The notes under the pieces were generated by a model. The model was not told where the DNA came from. It saw only the letters and a list, made by a program, of their open reading frames with translations, and ran no database searches. The position numbers and the translations under genes were made by a program. Positions 63,990 through 64,000 of a DNA stretch of 64,000 nt are shown piece after piece (the first letter of the stretch is position 1; each line of letters opens with the position of its first letter). The stretch covers positions 18,180 through 82,179 of the forward strand of contig NZ_BCTX01000012.1 in assembly GCF_001590985.1 (NCBI RefSeq). The letters run 5' to 3'. Source of the DNA: Novosphingobium naphthalenivorans NBRC 102051. Its GTDB lineage: Bacteria; Pseudomonadota; Alphaproteobacteria; Sphingomonadales; Sphingomonadaceae.

Positions 63990-64000
63990 GAACCTTCCCT

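Noticed and set aside
1..64000. CRISPR arrays, rRNA or tRNA genes, replication origins
   Set aside because: I saw no regularly spaced repeats, no rRNA-like stretches, no complete tRNA fold and no iteron arrays or rep genes.

Overview
The window is GC-rich, tightly packed DNA from a proteobacterium, most likely an alphaproteobacterium of the sphingomonad type. That placement is inferred from gene style and content; there is no rRNA or tRNA gene to confirm it. It reads as an accessory stress-survival and metal-resistance island on a chromosome or large plasmid. There is no ribosomal, replication or conjugation gene in view, and many gene pairs overlap by one to a few bases (ATGA, GTGA, TAGTG).

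Layout. 1-6.1 kb: an operon of beta-CASP RNase, AMP-phosphorylase-type enzyme, PRPP synthetase and a CPC-type copper ATPase. 6.1-8.4 kb: a tiny membrane ORF, a degenerate receiver protein, a half-length sigma-like protein and a Bax-inhibitor-1 membrane protein. 8.6-13.7 kb: an IS66-family element with a perfect 8-bp target duplication. A 2.6-kb serine-recombinase element sits inside its tnpC, and the IS66 itself splits a small membrane-protein gene. 14-21.8 kb: aidB, a cNMP/FHA protein, an archaeal-type methionine adenosyltransferase broken by one stop codon, a Spy-like/YHS/DUF5676 metal-envelope trio and ftsH. 21.8-30.5 kb: IS5 and monooxygenase remnants, oleate hydratase, a second ftsH, a DUF4010 membrane protein and phosphoglucomutase. 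30.8-37.6 kb: a Cys-rich small protein, a CPD-type metal ATPase, a DUF3141 PhaC-like protein, acetate kinase and a phosphotransacetylase. 38-44 kb: a DMT transporter, DUF2933, an ICMT-like methyltransferase, PPK2, DUF6629 and cardiolipin synthase. 44-53 kb: acyltransferase, PEP synthase, a secreted protein, an ECF-like sigma factor, a CFA synthase, a lycopene-cyclase-domain protein, an ABC1/UbiB kinase and an ion channel. 53.3-62.5 kb: a giant cyclic beta-1,2-glucan synthase and a tandem Usp. The window ends in a decayed copy of the ubiB 3' end and a second ICMT-like gene.

How the genes may work together (inference). One theme is keeping nucleotide and energy pools up when respiration fails: RNase, AMP phosphorylase, PRPP synthetase, PPK2, Pta-AckA, Pgm and PpsA. 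A second theme is reshaping and protecting the envelope: CFA synthase, cardiolipin synthase, acyltransferase, oleate hydratase, cyclic glucan, ICMT-like methyltransferases and two FtsH proteases. A third is copper or other heavy-metal handling. Two pairs of imperfect direct repeats at gene ends (BI-1/aidB junction; ubiB 3' end) suggest the island was assembled by recombination between diverged relatives.
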